A program made the translations under genes and the position numbers. The notes under the pieces are model-generated. The model did not search any database, was not told where the DNA came from, and saw nothing but the letters and a program-made list of their open reading frames with translations. A stretch of DNA of 47,301 nucleotides from DSOS01 sp035286585 (GTDB lineage: Bacteria; Chloroflexota; Anaerolineae; Anaerolineales; UBA4823), in the NCBI GenBank assembly GCA_035286585.1, contig DATEDC010000043.1, positions 1 through 47,301 of the forward strand, given 5' to 3'. Of the stretch, positions 33,959-42,598 are shown in pieces; the first letter of the stretch is position 1, and each line of letters begins with the position of its first letter.

Positions 33959-34999
33959 ATGAGCAATTTGACCGAGCGCCAAAAGCTGATCCTTGCTCTG
34001 GTGGTGCGCGATCATATCGACACGACCCAGCCGGTTGGTTCAGCGCGCCTGGTTAAGTATTACAATTTAGACATCAGTTCAGCAACCATCCGCAATGATA
34101 TGATGGCCCTGACGGAGATGGGCTACTTACGCCAGCCGCACACTTCTGCGGGCCGTGTTCCCACAGAGGAGGGCTATCGCTATTTCGTCCGCCAGTTGAT
34201 GGGTCAAACAGAGCTCCCCATAGAAACCCGGCAGACGATCGCCCACCAGTTCTACCAGATCGGTCATAACGTCGATCGCTGGATGCGCCTGGCAGCTTCG
34301 GTGCTGGCTCACCACGCCCAGGCGGCCTCGCTGGTGACCGCGCCTCATTCCGAGCAAGCGCGCTTCAAGCATCTCGAGCTGATCAACACCCGCGGCCGGC
34401 ACGTGTTGATGGTGCTGGTCATGGAGGGCGGTGAAATTCGACAGCAAATGTTAAGCCTGGCCGAGCCGGTTAGCCAGGAGCGCCTGAGCGCGGCGGCTGA
34501 CCAGCTCAACCGGCTGTGCGATGGTCTGGATCCAGACGGCATTTTATCTCTGAAGAGCCAGTTAGAGGAGCTCGAACAGGATGTGCTCAAGCTGGTCGTG
34601 GAAGATATGCGCCGTTCGCAGCAAATCCTGGCCGGCGAAGTGTATCGCGATGGTCTGGCTAATGTCCTCTCCGAACCGGAGTTTGCCGATGTTGAGACAG
34701 CCCGCAAGGCCCTGCGCATCCTCGAGGAGCGCTCGCTCCTGGAGGACCTGTTGGCTCGCACAGTCATGACCAGCACTGTGGGCGGCGTGCAGGTGCTGAT
34801 TGGCGGCGAAGGCACCTGGGAAGAGCTGCGCGATTGCTCTTTCGTGCTGGCCCGCTATGGTGCGCCCGGACTGGCCACCGGCACGCTCGGGGTACTTGGG
34901 CCGATCCGCATGGCTTACGGACAGTCAATCTCAACCGTGCGCTATGTCGCCGGTCTGCTCAGCGACCTGGTTGTCGACCTGCACGCAGACGCACAATAA
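33959..34999 (+). CDS. hrcA: Heat-inducible transcription repressor HrcA
   Basis: 346-residue repressor of class I heat-shock genes; it needs GroEL to fold into its active form, which links repression to chaperone load. The N-terminal winged helix is LTERQKLILALVVRDHIDTTQPVGS, then SSATIRNDMMALTEMGYLRQPHTSAGRVPTEEGYRYFV, the family hallmark. GAGGA lies 5 or so bases before ATG 33959. First gene of hrcA-grpE-dnaK-dnaJ. Confidence 0.97.
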   Translation: MSNLTERQKLILALVVRDHIDTTQPVGSARLVKYYNLDISSATIRNDMMALTEMGYLRQPHTSAGRVPTEEGYRYFVRQLMGQTELPIETRQTIAHQFYQIGHNVDRWMRLAASVLAHHAQAASLVTAPHSEQARFKHLELINTRGRHVLMVLVMEGGEIRQQMLSLAEPVSQERLSAAADQLNRLCDGLDPDGILSLKSQLEELEQDVLKLVVEDMRRSQQILAGEVYRDGLANVLSEPEFADVETARKALRILEERSLLEDLLARTVMTSTVGGVQVLIGGEGTWEELRDCSFVLARYGAPGLATGTLGVLGPIRMAYGQSISTVRYVAGLLSDLVVDLHADAQ

Positions 35000-35021
35000 G
35001 CCCCAAGATGTCAGGAGAAAG

Positions 35022-35606
35022 ATGAAAGCAGAAGACAGTTCCACCCAAGAACAAACCGATATGGTTGAAATCAACAACCAGACTCAACAGGAAGATCTGG
35101 CGGCTACAGCAGAGACTTCAACGGAAACGGAGGCTCTATCTGAGCAGCAAGCGCTCCAGGAAGAGTTAAACGATTGGCAGGCCAAGGCAAGTGAGTACCT
35201 GGATGGCTGGCAGCGGGCGCGCGCCGAATTTGCCAACTACAAGCGGCGCATGGAGCGGGATCAAGCTCAGGCTTACCAGATTGCGGCTGGCAATGTCATC
35301 AAGCGCTATTTAGAAATCCTGGATGACCTGGAACGGGCTTTGAAAACCCGGCCCGCAGAAGGTGATGGCGCTGCCTGGGCCAATGGAATCGAATTGATCA
35401 CTCGCAAGCTGGCCTCCTTTTTAGAGGCCGAGGGTGTCACGCCAATGCAGGCAGAGGGCCAGTTTTTCGATCCAAACATGCACGAAGCGATCTCTCAAGA
35501 AGAAAGCCCCGATTTCGTGAGCGGTCAGATCATCGAAGTAGTAAAACAAGGCTACTTGCTCGGCGAGCGGGTTCTGCGCCCGGCGCAGGTGCGCCTGGCA
35601 AAATAA
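35022..35606 (+). CDS. grpE: Nucleotide exchange factor GrpE
   Basis: 194 residues from ATG 35022, with AGGAG 4-5 bases upstream; a longer frame overlapping hrcA is spurious. The first 45 or so residues are polar and Gln/Glu/Thr-rich; a long helix follows (ELNDWQAKASEYLDGWQRARAEFANYKRRMERD), then the beta-wing domain with FFDPNMHEAIS and GYLLGERVLRPAQVRLAK, as in all GrpE proteins. It releases ADP from DnaK. Spacing to hrcA is 22 bases and to dnaK 31 bases. Confidence 0.96.
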   Translation: MKAEDSSTQEQTDMVEINNQTQQEDLAATAETSTETEALSEQQALQEELNDWQAKASEYLDGWQRARAEFANYKRRMERDQAQAYQIAAGNVIKRYLEILDDLERALKTRPAEGDGAAWANGIELITRKLASFLEAEGVTPMQAEGQFFDPNMHEAISQEESPDFVSGQIIEVVKQGYLLGERVLRPAQVRLAK

Positions 35607-35637
35607 ATTTCAGCGCATAGTTCGGGAGGATCCTGAC

Positions 35638-37536
35638 ATGGGAAAAATCATCGGTATCGATTTGGGGACTACAAACTCCGCCGTAGCGGTGATGGAGGCC
35701 GGCGAACCAACCGTCATCCCCTCAGCCGAGGGCGAGCGCCTGGTCCCTTCGGTAGTAGCCGTCAACAAAAATCACGAACGCCTGATCGGCAGGGTAGCGC
35801 GCAACCAGGCGGTGGTCAATCCCGAAAATACCATCTTCTCCATAAAACGCTTTATGGGGCGCAAGTATGATGACCCAGAAGTTCAGCGCGCCGTCTCGCG
35901 GGTCCCGTACAAAGTAACCAAAGCGCCCAACGGCGACGTCCGCGTCATCCTGGACGAGAAGGAATATTCTCCGCCCGAGATTTCCGCCATGATTCTCAGC
36001 AAAATCAAAACGGATGCGGAAGCATACCTGGGTGAGCCTGTGACTCAGGCGGTGATCACCGTACCTGCGTACTTCAACGACGCCCAGCGCAACGCGACCA
36101 AGGACGCCGGCAAGATCGCCGGGCTGGAAGTTTTGCGCATCATCAACGAACCCACCGCCTCTTCTCTGGCTTACGGCCTGGACAAGAAAAAAGATGAAGT
36201 GATCGCCGTTTACGACCTGGGCGGGGGCACTTTCGACATCTCTATCCTCGATGTCGGTGATGGTGTTTTCCAGGTGCGCTCCACCAGCGGCGATACGTTC
36301 CTGGGCGGCGATGATTTCGACCAGCGCGTCATCGATTATCTGGCGGAGGAGTTCATGCGCCAGTCCGGGATTGATCTGCGTAAGGACCGCCAGGCGCTGC
36401 AGCGCCTTAGAGAAGCCGCCGAGAAGGCAAAAATTGAGCTTTCCAGCCTGATGCAGACCGAAATCAACCTGCCTTATATTACCGCCGACGCCAGCGGACC
36501 GAAGCACATGGTGATGACCCTGACCCGCGCCAAGCTGGAACAACTCACCTCCGACCTGATCGAACGCTCCATGGGCCCTGCCCGCCAGGCGCTGAAAGAC
36601 GCCGACTTGCAGCCCTCCCAGATCAACGAGGCGGTCCTGGTGGGCGGCATGACCCGCATGCTTGCGGTCCAGGAAGCCGTGCGCAAGCTGTTTGGCAGAG
36701 AGCCGCATAAAGGGGTGAACCCCGATGAGGTGGTCGCCATTGGCGCTGCCATCCAGGCTGGCGTGCTGGGCGGTGAAGTGAAGGACATTCTTCTCCTGGA
36801 TGTAACTCCACTGACGCTTTCGGTGGAGACCCTGGGTGGGGTGGCTACCCCGATGATCGAGCGGAACACGACGATCCCCACCCGCAAGTCCCAAATCTAC
36901 TCCACTGCCACCGATAGCCAATCCCAGGTGGAGATTCATGTCTTACAAGGCGAGCGCCCCATGGCCTCGGATAACAAGTCGCTCGGGCGCTTCATCCTGG
37001 ATGGGATCCCCCCGGCGCCGCGCGGCATACCCCAAATCGAGGTGACTTTCGACATCGACGCAAACGGTATCCTCAAAGTCACTGCTCAAGATAAAGCCAC
37101 CAGTCGCAGCCAGCACATTATGATCACAGCTTCTTCCGGCTTGAGCGAAAGCGAAGTCGAGCGCATGCGCAGGGAGGCTGAAGCCCACGCGGAGGAAGAC
37201 CGCATCCGCAAGGAGCGGATCGAAGCCCGCAATGCAGCCGACAACGCGGTCTATACCGCAGAAAAAGTGCTGCGTGACCTGGGCGAAAAAGTCCCCGCAG
37301 ATTTAAAGAGCCAGGTTGAAGCGCAGGTGTCCAAGGTGCGGGAAGTCATGAACGGCGAGAATACCGCGGACATCCGCCGCGAGACTGAGGCGCTCAACCA
37401 GGTGATCCAGCAAATTGGGACGGCTGCTTACCAGGGCGCCAGCCCCGGGGGTGGCACGGCTGGGGAAGCTGGTCCCGAGACTGGCTCCGGACCTGAAGGC
37501 GAGGACGTGGTTGACGGCGAATTTCGCAACGTTTAA
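35638..37536 (+). CDS. dnaK: Chaperone protein DnaK (Hsp70)
   Basis: 632-residue Hsp70. The ATPase domain has IGIDLGTTNSAVAVME, VYDLGGGTFDISILDVGDG and VLVGGMTRMLAVQEAV; the substrate domain has DVTPLTLSVETLGG and the helical lid. It ends EGEDVVDGEFRNV, close to the canonical VDAEFEEV-type tail. GGGAGG lies before ATG 35638. It works with GrpE and DnaJ encoded on either side. Confidence 0.98.
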   Translation: MGKIIGIDLGTTNSAVAVMEAGEPTVIPSAEGERLVPSVVAVNKNHERLIGRVARNQAVVNPENTIFSIKRFMGRKYDDPEVQRAVSRVPYKVTKAPNGDVRVILDEKEYSPPEISAMILSKIKTDAEAYLGEPVTQAVITVPAYFNDAQRNATKDAGKIAGLEVLRIINEPTASSLAYGLDKKKDEVIAVYDLGGGTFDISILDVGDGVFQVRSTSGDTFLGGDDFDQRVIDYLAEEFMRQSGIDLRKDRQALQRLREAAEKAKIELSSLMQTEINLPYITADASGPKHMVMTLTRAKLEQLTSDLIERSMGPARQALKDADLQPSQINEAVLVGGMTRMLAVQEAVRKLFGREPHKGVNPDEVVAIGAAIQAGVLGGEVKDILLLDVTPLTLSVETLGGVATPMIERNTTIPTRKSQIYSTATDSQSQVEIHVLQGERPMASDNKSLGRFILDGIPPAPRGIPQIEVTFDIDANGILKVTAQDKATSRSQHIMITASSGLSESEVERMRREAEAHAEEDRIRKERIEARNAADNAVYTAEKVLRDLGEKVPADLKSQVEAQVSKVREVMNGENTADIRRETEALNQVIQQIGTAAYQGASPGGGTAGEAGPETGSGPEGEDVVDGEFRNV

Positions 37537-37599
37537 TGAATATCACCAGCGGGCCGCGGAGCGCCGTTCTGATACCCTGATGACCCGCCTGGCTTTCTG

Positions 37600-38730
37600 A
37601 TGATGACACCGCGAGATTACTACGAGATTCTGGGCGTCCCGAAAAACGCCTCGAACGAGGATATTAAGGCCTCCTTCCGGCGCCTGGCGCGCCAGTATCA
37701 CCCCGACGTCAACAAACAACCCGACGCCGAGGAGAAGTTTAAGGAGCTCAACGAGGCCTATGCCGTGCTCTCGGACGCCGACAGGCGCGCCGCGTATGAC
37801 CGTTTTGGGCATGCCGGCGTCAGAGGAGCAGGAGGCGCGCCCGACTTCACCGTTGACTTCAGCGATTTCGCCGATATTTTCGGCGATCTGTTCGGTTTTG
37901 GCGGTTTCGGGCGCACAAGCCGCCGGGCGCGCAACATGCCCCGCCGCGGCGCGGATCTCTCTTACAGGCTGGAGCTCACCTTCGAGGAAGCTGTATTTGG
38001 CCTGGAGAAAGAAATCGAGATCATCCGTGATGAGCTATGCCACACCTGCAGCGGGACAGGCGCGGAGCCGGGCACCTCGCCCGTGCGATGCTCTAACTGC
38101 AATGGGAGCGGCGAAGTGCGCCAGGCGCGGCAAACCATCCTCGGCTCAATGGTTCAGGTTGGGACTTGCCCGGTATGCAACGGCGTGGGCGAGACCATCG
38201 CCACCCCTTGCCATACCTGCCAGGGGCGCGGCCTGGAGCGGCGCACGCGCAAGAAAGTGGTCTCGATTCCCGGCGGGGTTGACAACGGCACCCAGATTCG
38301 GCTGGCGGGCGAAGGACAGCCAGGCTTGAACGGCGGTCCAAACGGAAACCTGTACATAACCATTTTCGTTAAACCCCACAGGTTCTTCCGCCGGCGCGAG
38401 CAGGATATTATTCTCGACCTGGATATCAACATCGCCCAGGCAGTTCTGGGGGCGGAGGTCGAGATTCCCACCGTGGACGGCCCAGCCGTGCTCAGGATTC
38501 CCCCTGGCACTCAGCCGGGGAAGGTCCTGCGCATGCGCGCCAAGGGAGTGCCCCATTTACGCAGCAACGGGCGCGGCGACCAACTGGTCGTGGTCAACGT
38601 TGCAGTCCCCACCCGCCTCACTGCCGACCAGCGCCAGCTCTTTGAACAACTGGCGCGCAGCTTGGGCAGCGAGGTGCGCCCACAAGAGCGCAGTTTTTTT
38701 GACTGGCTGAAGGAAACCCTGGGGGGGTGA
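37600..38730 (+). CDS. dnaJ: Chaperone protein DnaJ
   Basis: 376-residue co-chaperone that delivers substrates to DnaK and stimulates its ATPase. The J domain (PRDYYEILGVPKNAS; HPD in YHPDVNKQ) is followed by a Gly/Phe-rich segment (DLFGFGGFGRTS) and four CxxCxGxG zinc repeats (CHTCSGTG, CSNCNGSG, CPVCNGVG, CHTCQGRG), then the two client-binding beta domains. It starts with ATG ATG; either 37600 or 37603 may be used. 63 bases after dnaK, and followed by a terminator. Confidence 0.97.
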   Translation: MMTPRDYYEILGVPKNASNEDIKASFRRLARQYHPDVNKQPDAEEKFKELNEAYAVLSDADRRAAYDRFGHAGVRGAGGAPDFTVDFSDFADIFGDLFGFGGFGRTSRRARNMPRRGADLSYRLELTFEEAVFGLEKEIEIIRDELCHTCSGTGAEPGTSPVRCSNCNGSGEVRQARQTILGSMVQVGTCPVCNGVGETIATPCHTCQGRGLERRTRKKVVSIPGGVDNGTQIRLAGEGQPGLNGGPNGNLYITIFVKPHRFFRRREQDIILDLDINIAQAVLGAEVEIPTVDGPAVLRIPPGTQPGKVLRMRAKGVPHLRSNGRGDQLVVVNVAVPTRLTADQRQLFEQLARSLGSEVRPQERSFFDWLKETLGG

Positions 38731-38734
38731 TAAG

Positions 38735-38775
38735 CAAAAGAACGAATGCCAGCAGGCTAATCGTCTTTTGTTTTT
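38735..38775 (+). terminator. Terminator after dnaJ
   Basis: CAAAAGA (38735-38741) pairs with TCTTTTG (38764-38770) and CGA (38743-38745) with TCG (38761-38763), with one bulged A, followed by TTTTT. It ends the hrcA-grpE-dnaK-dnaJ unit, though some read-through into prmA is likely. Confidence 0.75.
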
Positions 38776-38800
38776 AACCGTCCCAAGGCAGGGCGACTTC

Positions 38801-39787
38801 ATGACTGACTCGAGCTGGTTAGAAATTTCTTTGCTCCTGGATGGCGAGCTTGCCGAAGCAGCCGCTGAGGTCCTGGGGCGTTTTGTCTCCGGGGGCGTGG
38901 TGATTGAGGCGACCGCGATTACGGCGGACGCATTCGACGAGGGACAGGCAATCGGCCCGCTGCGGGTGTGCGGCTACCTGCCGGTGGATGCAAACCTCGA
39001 AGATCAGCGCCGCAAATTGGAAGAAGCTTTGTGGTACTTAGGCCGCATCCAGCCACTACCGCAGGCGCAGTTCAAACTGATCGAGGCAAAAGACTGGTCT
39101 GAGGCCTGGAAGGAGAACTACCGGCCAATAAGTATCGGCAGGTGCCTGAGCATCGTGCCGGCCTGGCTTGAGTCGCCGGACGCAGGTCGCACGGCAGTAA
39201 AGATCGATCCCGGGATGGCATTTGGCACAGGCACGCACCCAACCACCCAGCTCTGCCTGGAGATGCTCGAATCCTGGTTCCGGGAACGGGGTTACCTGAA
39301 AGATCGCTCACCTGTCCCGCTGGAGGTAATCGATGTTGGCTGCGGCTCGGGAATACTGGCGATTGCGGCGTTAAAATTAGGCGCACAACGCGCTCTGGGG
39401 GTGGATATCGATGAGGAAGCGATCGCCGCGGCCCGGGATAACGCCCGGCTCAACGGCGTGGCTGACCGGTTGGAGGTCGGTCTTGGTTCCGCAGTCGAGA
39501 TTCGCTCTGGTAAATACTCGCTCAGCCGCGGGCATATCGTCTTCGCCAATATCCTGGCGCCCGTCATCATACGCCTCTTAGAGGAAGGGTTAGCAAAGCT
39601 CGTTCAGCCCTCTGGCGCCCTGATTCTCTCCGGGATGCTGGCGGAGCAGGCAGGTCAAGTAGAATGCGCTCTGGTCGCTCACGGGCTGAGGGTTGCAGAG
39701 CGCCGCCAGAGCGGGGATTGGGTCGCATTGCGCGTATCTCAGGCGTCCCTGGTCAGCCAGCGCTCGAGCCCCCCAGGCGGTTGGTAA
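38801..39787 (+). CDS. prmA: Ribosomal protein L11 methyltransferase
   Basis: SAM-dependent enzyme trimethylating lysines of ribosomal protein uL11. 328 residues from ATG 38801 (AGGCAGGG upstream); the TTG at 38768 lies in the terminator and is rejected. The N-terminal substrate domain has WSEAWKENYRPISIG; the methyltransferase motifs are KIDPGMAFGTGTHPTTQLCLEML and IDVGCGSGILAIAALKLGA, and FANILAPVIIRL matches the N-P/A-x-L motif IV. prmA downstream of dnaJ is a common gene order. Its 3' end overlaps the convergent LOG-family gene by 49 bases. Confidence 0.95.
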   Translation: MTDSSWLEISLLLDGELAEAAAEVLGRFVSGGVVIEATAITADAFDEGQAIGPLRVCGYLPVDANLEDQRRKLEEALWYLGRIQPLPQAQFKLIEAKDWSEAWKENYRPISIGRCLSIVPAWLESPDAGRTAVKIDPGMAFGTGTHPTTQLCLEMLESWFRERGYLKDRSPVPLEVIDVGCGSGILAIAALKLGAQRALGVDIDEEAIAAARDNARLNGVADRLEVGLGSAVEIRSGKYSLSRGHIVFANILAPVIIRLLEEGLAKLVQPSGALILSGMLAEQAGQVECALVAHGLRVAERRQSGDWVALRVSQASLVSQRSSPPGGW

Positions 39788-40323
39788 TTAGTCAGCGCTT
39801 CAAGCAGCTCCTCTGCATAGCTGGAGCAGGTAAACAATGAGTGGTGTTCCTCGTAAATAAACCCCTCCTGTCTGGCGTGTTGAATTGCTCCCAGCAGCGG
39901 ATCGAAATATCCCAAAGTGTTCAATAAGCCCACGGGTTTATTGTGTAAACCGATTTGCGCCCAGGTCAACACTTCAAACAACTCTTCGAACGTTCCAAAC
40001 CCCCCTGGTAGAGCAATAAATGCGTCGCCAAGTGCGATCATCCGGGCTTTTCTTTCATGGATAGAATTGACGACCTCCAGCCGGGTAAGTTTCGCATGAG
40101 CTAAAACGGGGGTGTTGAATAATGCCGGGATAACCCCGATGACCTTGCCGCCGCCGTGCAAGGCACCCTCTGCCAGGGCGCCCATCAACCCCGTACTACC
40201 GGCCCCATAAATCAACTGCAAGTTGCGCCGGGCGAGCAAATTACCCAACTGGTAAGCTGCTTCAATATAGTTGTTATTTAGCCTGTCAGAAGACCCGCAG
40301 AAGACACAAACGGAATTGATCAA
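39739..40323 (-). CDS. LOG family (TIGR00730) phosphoribohydrolase
   Basis: 194-residue Rossmann-fold protein of the LOG/YvdD family, which cleaves nucleoside 5'-monophosphates (including cytokinin-type ones) to base and ribose phosphate. The diagnostic PGGFGTFEELFEVLTW (the PGGxGTxxE motif) and the N-terminal VCVFCGSSD and LIYGAGSTGLMG are present. The start is TTG 40323; no in-frame ATG fits. Physiological substrate unknown; the name lysine decarboxylase used in old annotations is wrong for this motif. It overlaps the end of prmA tail to tail by 49 bases. Confidence 0.88.
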   Translation of the reverse strand: MINSVCVFCGSSDRLNNNYIEAAYQLGNLLARRNLQLIYGAGSTGLMGALAEGALHGGGKVIGVIPALFNTPVLAHAKLTRLEVVNSIHERKARMIALGDAFIALPGGFGTFEELFEVLTWAQIGLHNKPVGLLNTLGYFDPLLGAIQHARQEGFIYEEHHSLFTCSSYAEELLEALTNYQPPGGLERWLTRDA

Positions 40324-40439
40324 AGATGATTTTCGAGCTCCTCGCGATGATTGGTCTAGTGAAGGGTATTAGCCTCGGAAAGGTCAAGCCCTGGAAGCGC
40401 GGTTAGTTGGATGAGACGATCATCCAGCCTGATCGGTCA

Positions 40440-41360
40440 CTAGGTAAGCTTATTTTGGGGTGATTGAGATTTTATCCGCTTGTGTTGATAAAGCTCTCGG
40501 TCCGCCTTGGCGAGCATTTTATCCAGATCAATCTCTTCGTTGGGGTGAAAGCGGGCTACACCGACGCTCAGCGAGAGCTGATATGTCTGGCTGTTGGCGT
40601 TATAAAGATTGATATTATTCTGCAGCCGATCGATGATCTGTTCGGCATTTTGTGTTGGGGCATTGATAGCCAGGATAGTGAATTCATCGCCTCCCAGGCG
40701 GGCAATCAAATCCGAAGAGCGAAAGGTTGTTTCAAGAATCGAAGCGATAGCTCTGAGAGCATGATCTCCGTAATGGTGCCCAAAAGTATCGTTGATTTGC
40801 TTCAAACCATCCATATCCGCGAAGAAGAGCAGCATTTCCCGATTAGTGCGATCGGCGATTTTCAAATGATGTTCCGCCATATTGAGGAAGCCGCGTCTAT
40901 TTAACAGCCCGGTTAGCTCGTCGAGGAATGATAACCTTTTCAACTCCAGGATGTTGCGGTGGCGTTCGATAGCATAATCAATGGAACGCAAGATATGGGC
41001 GACGTCGATCTCCCCCTTGACGATGAAGTCTTGTGCGCCTTCGCGAACTGCTTTCAGCCCAATTCGATGGTCGTCGCTAGATGCCAGAACGATGATTGGA
41101 ATTTCTGTTGCGAAAGATTGCAATCTACGAAAAGTTTCGTATCCCTGGCTATCAGGAAGAGATATGTCTAATAAAATGACATCTATCACCTGGTTTTCAT
41201 CGCGAATCATTAAGATCGCGTCCTCTAGAGTGGCTGCGTTAGTTAAGCGATAAGCGGACTGGTCTATTTCGTTAAGAACAAGACGAAGCATCCAGGCGTA
41301 ATCGTGGTTGTCTTCAACCATGAGAATTGAGGTGGGTTCGAAAGTCATTTTGGTAATCAT
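40440..41360 (-). CDS. Response regulator diguanylate cyclase (REC-GGDEF)
   Basis: 306 residues. A receiver domain (about 10-130) has the acidic pair E16/D17, phospho-acceptor D65 in ILLDISLPDS and K115. A GGDEF domain (about 145-300) has the intact active site GGDEF at 223-227 in RLGGDEFTIL and an inhibitory I-site RSSD at 214-217, five residues before it, so it should make cyclic di-GMP from two GTP under product inhibition. No sensor kinase is adjacent, so the input is unknown. A good promoter lies upstream, divergent from the FtsK-like gene. Confidence 0.93.
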   Translation of the reverse strand: MITKMTFEPTSILMVEDNHDYAWMLRLVLNEIDQSAYRLTNAATLEDAILMIRDENQVIDVILLDISLPDSQGYETFRRLQSFATEIPIIVLASSDDHRIGLKAVREGAQDFIVKGEIDVAHILRSIDYAIERHRNILELKRLSFLDELTGLLNRRGFLNMAEHHLKIADRTNREMLLFFADMDGLKQINDTFGHHYGDHALRAIASILETTFRSSDLIARLGGDEFTILAINAPTQNAEQIIDRLQNNINLYNANSQTYQLSLSVGVARFHPNEEIDLDKMLAKADRELYQHKRIKSQSPQNKLT

Positions 41361-41381
41361 CCAACTCTAATTACTCCGATG

Positions 41382-41410
41382 ATTGTAGCATGCCAGCATC
41401 TAGAGGTCAA
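41382..41410 (-). promoter_or_regulatory. Promoter of the diguanylate cyclase gene
   Basis: On the minus strand TTGACC (41410-41405) and TACAAT (41387-41382) are exactly 17 bases apart, about 22 bases before the start codon. It lies back to back with the promoter of the FtsK-like gene. Confidence 0.75.
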
Positions 41411-41436
41411 CAAAAACAAATAAATCTATTTTACCC

Positions 41437-41465
41437 TTGACAAAGAATACATGTTCTATTATATT
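41437..41465 (+). promoter_or_regulatory. Promoter of the FtsK-like gene
   Basis: TTGACA (41437-41442, consensus) and TATATT (41460-41465) are separated by 17 bases. The two LexA-type boxes lie in the spacer and just after the -10, where a bound repressor would block it. Confidence 0.8.
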
Positions 41466-41480
41466 ATAGAACAAGTGTTC
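41445..41480 (+). promoter_or_regulatory. Two LexA-type (SOS) boxes
   Basis: GAACAAGTGTTC (41469-41480) matches the Gram-positive LexA box core GAAC-N4-GTTC exactly, inside the longer palindrome AGAACAAGTGTTCT. A second copy, GAATACATGTTC (41445-41456), has one mismatch in the core. The two start 24 bases apart, one in the -35/-10 spacer and one at the expected transcription start. LexA of the Chloroflexota member Dehalococcoides is known to use this Gram-positive-type box. No lexA gene is in the window. Confidence 0.65.
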
Positions 41481-41509
41481 TGGTAGATTCAACAAATTTC
41501 TCTTTCGGG

Positions 41510-42292
41510 ATGGTTGCTATGAATACAATAACCTTTTGGACGGATCGTCGGCAAGCAACGGACTTAATTCCTCATTATTTGAACCAATCAACCCACCGAG
41601 GAAACACCCTTTCCGAACTTCAACAATATATAAAATCATTTGGACCCGTACCCAATAGAACTTCATATTTAGGCACGTGTTACGACGGGTTGCCTCTCTT
41701 TCTTGATCTGGCGGATCCAACACCGGGTAGCTTGCTCTTAATTGGCTCTGATGAAATCAGTAATACCCGCTTTATAAAGACAATCTTGGCTTCGTCAATG
41801 ATGATCAATTCGATAATTGACTTAAAATGCAGCGTCATTTCTCCAAATGTTGGAAATTATTACGATCTGACACATTACGATCACATGGAAAAATTGTTGT
41901 CAGCATTTGATTCGGCAGCTCACAAATATATTGTTGACATGGCTAAACTGGCAGAACAACGTAGAAATGGTAGGCATACTGGAGTCACTCACATTTTATT
42001 TATCGAAGATTTAGCCGAAATAATGAAGTACGACGATTTTGAGACGGAAAATCATTTGAGCTGGCTCACCTCAAATGGACCAAGGAATTCAATTTGGGTG
42101 CTTGCCAGCATCGATCGTCACAAGGTCGAAAAAATTGGAAAGAAAATGGTTCAATGTTTTGGAACCTACATCTTTAGTGATATGAATAATAACGAGAAAC
42201 GGATGATAAATCATTCCGGAAATTTCATCGAGGAATTTTCCACTAGACTTGGCAGCGAAACTTTGAACTTTTATCTTCCAATGCTGGAATAA
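41510..42292 (+). CDS. Degenerate FtsK/HerA-like ATPase fold protein
   Basis: 260 residues (ATG 41510; ATG 41519 also possible). The order of segments follows an FtsK/SpoIIIE motor domain: DGLPLFLDLADPTPGSLLLIG (as in the strand before Walker A), then GSDEISNTRF (79-88) where Walker A GxxGxGKS should be, with no GK[ST]; LAEQRRNG; a Walker-B-like HILFIEDLAEIM (161-172); WVLASIDRH; and CFGTYIFSD. The fold therefore looks like FtsK with a lost nucleotide site. The gene is clearly AT-rich against its neighbours, and the promoter has LexA-type boxes, so a DNA-damage-induced role is possible. Family call is by pattern only. Confidence 0.5.
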   Translation: MVAMNTITFWTDRRQATDLIPHYLNQSTHRGNTLSELQQYIKSFGPVPNRTSYLGTCYDGLPLFLDLADPTPGSLLLIGSDEISNTRFIKTILASSMMINSIIDLKCSVISPNVGNYYDLTHYDHMEKLLSAFDSAAHKYIVDMAKLAEQRRNGRHTGVTHILFIEDLAEIMKYDDFETENHLSWLTSNGPRNSIWVLASIDRHKVEKIGKKMVQCFGTYIFSDMNNNEKRMINHSGNFIEEFSTRLGSETLNFYLPMLE

Positions 42293-42331
42293 TTCGTCAT
42301 TTCACTATGTACAAATTTTGCGGAGGCAGTC

Positions 42332-42598
42332 ATGAATATCGGCATGCTCTGGTATGATAATGACCATAAAGCGGAGCTCAACGCTAAAGTTCAGCGAGCA
42401 GCATCCTACTATCAAAATAAATACGGCGCACGCCCGAATATCTGTTTTGTGCACCCCAGCATGATCACCTCAAATATCACGGATAACGGCGAATTCACCA
42501 TCAAAAGCGGAGAAATCATCATCCAAACATCAACATCCGTTCTACCCAACCATTTCTGGATTGGCGTCAACGGAAATATCGAGAAAAAGCTCACCTGA
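42332..42598 (+). CDS. 88-residue protein of unknown function
   Basis: Follows the FtsK-like gene by 39 bases on the same strand, with GCGGAGG before ATG 42332, so probably cotranscribed and SOS-controlled with it. The protein has no membrane helix and no recognised domain: MNIGMLWYDNDHKAEL, a helix KVQRAASYYQNKYG, and strands NICFVHPSMI and GEIIIQTSTSVLPNHFWIGV. It ends by overlapping the holA stop by 8 bases tail to tail. The AT-rich composition matches its partner. Confidence 0.65.
   Translation: MNIGMLWYDNDHKAELNAKVQRAASYYQNKYGARPNICFVHPSMITSNITDNGEFTIKSGEIIIQTSTSVLPNHFWIGVNGNIEKKLT

Noticed and set aside
35722..36939. 405-codon minus-strand frame opposite dnaK
   Set aside because: Antisense dnaK frames are often open; no recognised motif, and dnaK on the plus strand is certain.
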